A stretch of DNA of 64,000 nucleotides from Eutreptiella sp. 'Long Island Sound 2002' (lineage: Eukaryota; Euglenozoa; Euglenophyceae; Eutreptiales; Eutreptiaceae), in NCBI GenBank assembly GCA_964036045.1, contig OZ038392.1:35167330-35231329 (forward strand), read 5' to 3'. A program made the position numbers and the translations under genes. The notes below the pieces were generated by a model, which did not search any database, was not told the DNA's origin, and saw only the letters and a list, made by a program, of their open reading frames with translations. Shown one piece after another: positions 62,013-64,000 of this stretch (within the stretch, counting starts at the first letter, position 1; every line of letters starts with the position of its first letter).

Positions 62013-63264
62013 CAACGAGCGACAGCGGGGCCCAGAAGCGGCCCAGCGCGGTCCTCACCGCCACACGCAGTGCCCCGCACACGCGCTCCCAGGGCCCGAT
62101 CCGTTCACCGGTCAGGGAACGCGGCGCTGAGGAAGTCATGGCGTAGGGCACCACCTGCACGGGTCCGAGGGGTCAAAAGGCGGCAGTAGGTCACAGAACG
62201 GCCGGTGAGCCCACGGCGCAAGCGACCCCAGCTACAGCAAGGGGATGCGCGGTCACACACGGCCCTGGAGGCCCCAGACCATCACGGGAGCCCAGCCGGA
62301 GCCCCCCTCCCCATGTCCAGGCATGCGCTCTCATACCTACAACTCACAGGAGCTATCACTCCTGAGGGTGCGTCACGCATAGTGGTGGTAAGCACCCCAG
62401 AGGGGCAGCGCACCCCACTACCGACACGCAGCTCGGAGCAGCCTCCACACGAAAAGGGACGCGACATCTCCCCGGGGATAGCAAGGATGTTGCAGCAGAT
62501 CCGGATGCCCCCAGCAAGGCCACAACCGCTACAGCCCCGAAGGGAACCACGGCCCAACGAGCGGACTTCACGCACCCCCGTCCTGCCCACCGGCCCTCCG
62601 ATGGGGTTCAACGTAACTAGCACCCCGTCTCCGCGGGTGCTGAGCAGGCCAGGGCAATTCTCGCCATCTCCGGCATGGTCGCCGGCGGTGACCGCCAGTT
62701 GGCACTCCGTGCGGCACGTGACCCCGGAGCATTGGTCGCCCGCATGCACACCAGGGGGGGGGGTCTAACCGACAGCAGGATTCACCTCACCTGCCCCCTG
62801 TCCTGCTGGCGCCCCTATTTGAGAGCGCAATGTCTACCCCGCCAAGGGACAGCACTCAGAGTGCGTCTGATGAGGACGTGCAACAGTATGCCGTCCGGTG
62901 TTCTACCCCCCCCGATCTGCCCCCCGCCCTGCTGGCGCCACTTTTTGAGAGCGTGATGTCTGCCTTGCGAGCGGGCAGCACTCATCGTGAGTGCGATGAG
63001 GACATGGGTCAGTATGAAGTCCAGTACTCTACCACACCCTCCATGGGGGAGTGGCCCCCTAACCCCTTTACCTTTCCCTCTCTTCGCGGAGCACAGCGTC
63101 TCTGCACGGAATTGCCTGGCATGGCCCGACAGGGCCAGGGATGGGTTCGTGACCCCCATGCACGACACTCCACCATGCTGTACAGCATGCAGGAAGGTGC
63201 TCTGTCTTCCAACAGCACGGAGGGGCTCATGAAGCATGGACGGGCCTCACGTGAGGCAACCTAA
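62013..63264 (+). pseudogene. Right half of the interrupted GC-rich coding region, with an in-frame 42-residue duplication
   Basis: From about 62013 the sequence is GC-rich and Arg/Pro-rich. The frame from 62205 (SPRRKRPQLQQGD) runs to a poly-G tract (62751-62761), where it shifts by one base into SNRQQDSPHLPPVLLAPLFE and on to a TAA at 63264. Two copies of a 126-bp unit at 62806 and 62932 encode LLAPLFES(A/V)MS...DED(V/M).QY.V..ST.P. The product is acidic/proline-rich and unrecognised. The poly-G break may be an assembly error. Confidence 0.45.
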
Positions 63265-64000
63265 GGGACGGAGGGGGGAGCCTCTTGTCATACAGGGCGG
63301 CAGCTCTCCAGAAACCCGCGCGACTTGCCCCTTGGGTGAGTCTGGGGGCTGGAATGGGTAGAAGTCCCATGGACTATTGCTTGATTTCCTTCCTGTTGTC
63401 TTTCCTTGTCATCATGTTGTATTGATGTATATTACATGCACGCTTTTCCTTTTGTAGCCTATGGGTCGGGGGATCCAGGATGTGTGGGTTTGAAGACCCA
63501 TGTTGCATGCTCGGGGATTGGGGATTGGATATCGGTTGAATGATGGTTGAAGTACTGATTATGTGTTTATGGATCGACTACGGATGGAGTGTTTGATTAT
63601 TATAAAGTTTGATCATCGAGATTGTCAATGGGGTATATGAACTTGAAGGTCGCGAACATTGTGTTGTCTCCCCTTTTTCCTTTTTTGTGCTATGCTTGCA
63701 TAGGGATGTTTGAGTGGATGTTTTTAATGAAATCTTTTTTATGAATCTTTCACTTTTGTTCCTTTGGAATGTAGTATAGAAGTCAAGTAGATATGAGCCC
63801 ATTATTTTCAATAAGGAGTTTGATGCCCAAACATACAAGGGATGTATCCAAAGAGATGCAAGAATCACTCTTTAGCACTTTTTTTTTCCTGGTAGCAGAG
63901 GCTTGGTAGGGCCACGAGATCTTACCTTTCCTCGCGTTTTTTATTGGTTTACCTCTTTGAACTTTGTATGAAGCACTTTAGGTCGGGCGAATAATTTTTA
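63265..64000. other. No recognisable gene
   Basis: GC content drops sharply after 63330 and the sequence becomes T/A-rich with no supported frame. T-runs near 63670-63690 and 63880. Confidence 0.45.

Noticed and set aside
1-64000. Ribosomal RNA or organellar origin
   Set aside because: No rRNA signature. Nuclear-type introns, a chromovirus and a Pol III tRNA gene argue against organellar DNA.

Overview
This is a nuclear window from a eukaryote, most likely a unicellular alga or protist. The evidence is spliceosomal introns with GT-AG borders (several with phases that fit exactly), a tRNA-Ser(AGA) without an encoded CCA, a chromodomain-bearing Ty3/gypsy retrotransposon primed by initiator tRNA-Met, a LINE with endonuclease, RT and RNase H, TIR DNA transposons, and many tandem repeats. 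A probable RIIa/Dpy-30-type docking exon hints at a flagellated organism. I cannot name the species. Poly-C tracts (poly-G on the other strand) of 10 or more bases are very common, and a 200-base N gap lies at 18862-19061.

Layout. 1-7.3 kb is gene-poor: a fragment of a dispersed gene family (minus strand, about 1.5-1.7 kb), a docking-domain exon (5.7 kb, minus), tRNA-Ser (6.7 kb, minus) and a possible small two-exon gene (7 kb, minus). 7474-12449 is the best host gene. At least ten exons read continuously from an ATG through Ala/Pro-rich, acidic and then poly-His regions, and every junction phase fits. Phase-compatible exons at 16.55-17.15 kb and perhaps 28.7 kb suggest it may go on, with introns swollen by repeats. 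12.5-22.5 kb holds tandem repeats, a second copy of the dispersed gene family (14.9-15.5 kb), a TIR DNA transposon with a perfect 8-bp target duplication (17828-19741) nested in an older relative, and a 172-bp satellite array. 22.9-26.9 kb has two unrecognised intronless coding regions. 27-34 kb is mostly repeats with a few exons.

35.0-44.9 kb is a decayed multi-ORF LINE: a small ORF, a coiled-coil/zinc-finger ORF, an RRM-like ORF and an APE-RT-RNaseH ORF. Its RNase H domain is split by a second copy of the TIR transposon (42757-44232). Joining the flanks across the 8-bp duplication restores the frame. 47.0-48.9 kb is another TIR-bounded unit carrying a minus-strand, apparently spliced proline-rich gene whose frame changes at poly-G/C tracts. 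50.6-62.0 kb is a young, complete minus-strand chromovirus: LTRs of about 795 bp, a PBS, gag, protease plus an extra domain, then RT-RNaseH-integrase-chromodomain. Gag, protease and pol lie in one frame, separated by two stop codons in known or partly known leaky contexts. It interrupts a GC-rich, proline-rich coding region whose halves flank it.

How it fits together: most of the window is mobile DNA inserted into mobile DNA. Satellite units, C-tracts and gene fragments are shared between free-standing arrays and the interiors of TIR elements, so the TIR elements look like carriers of captured sequence.
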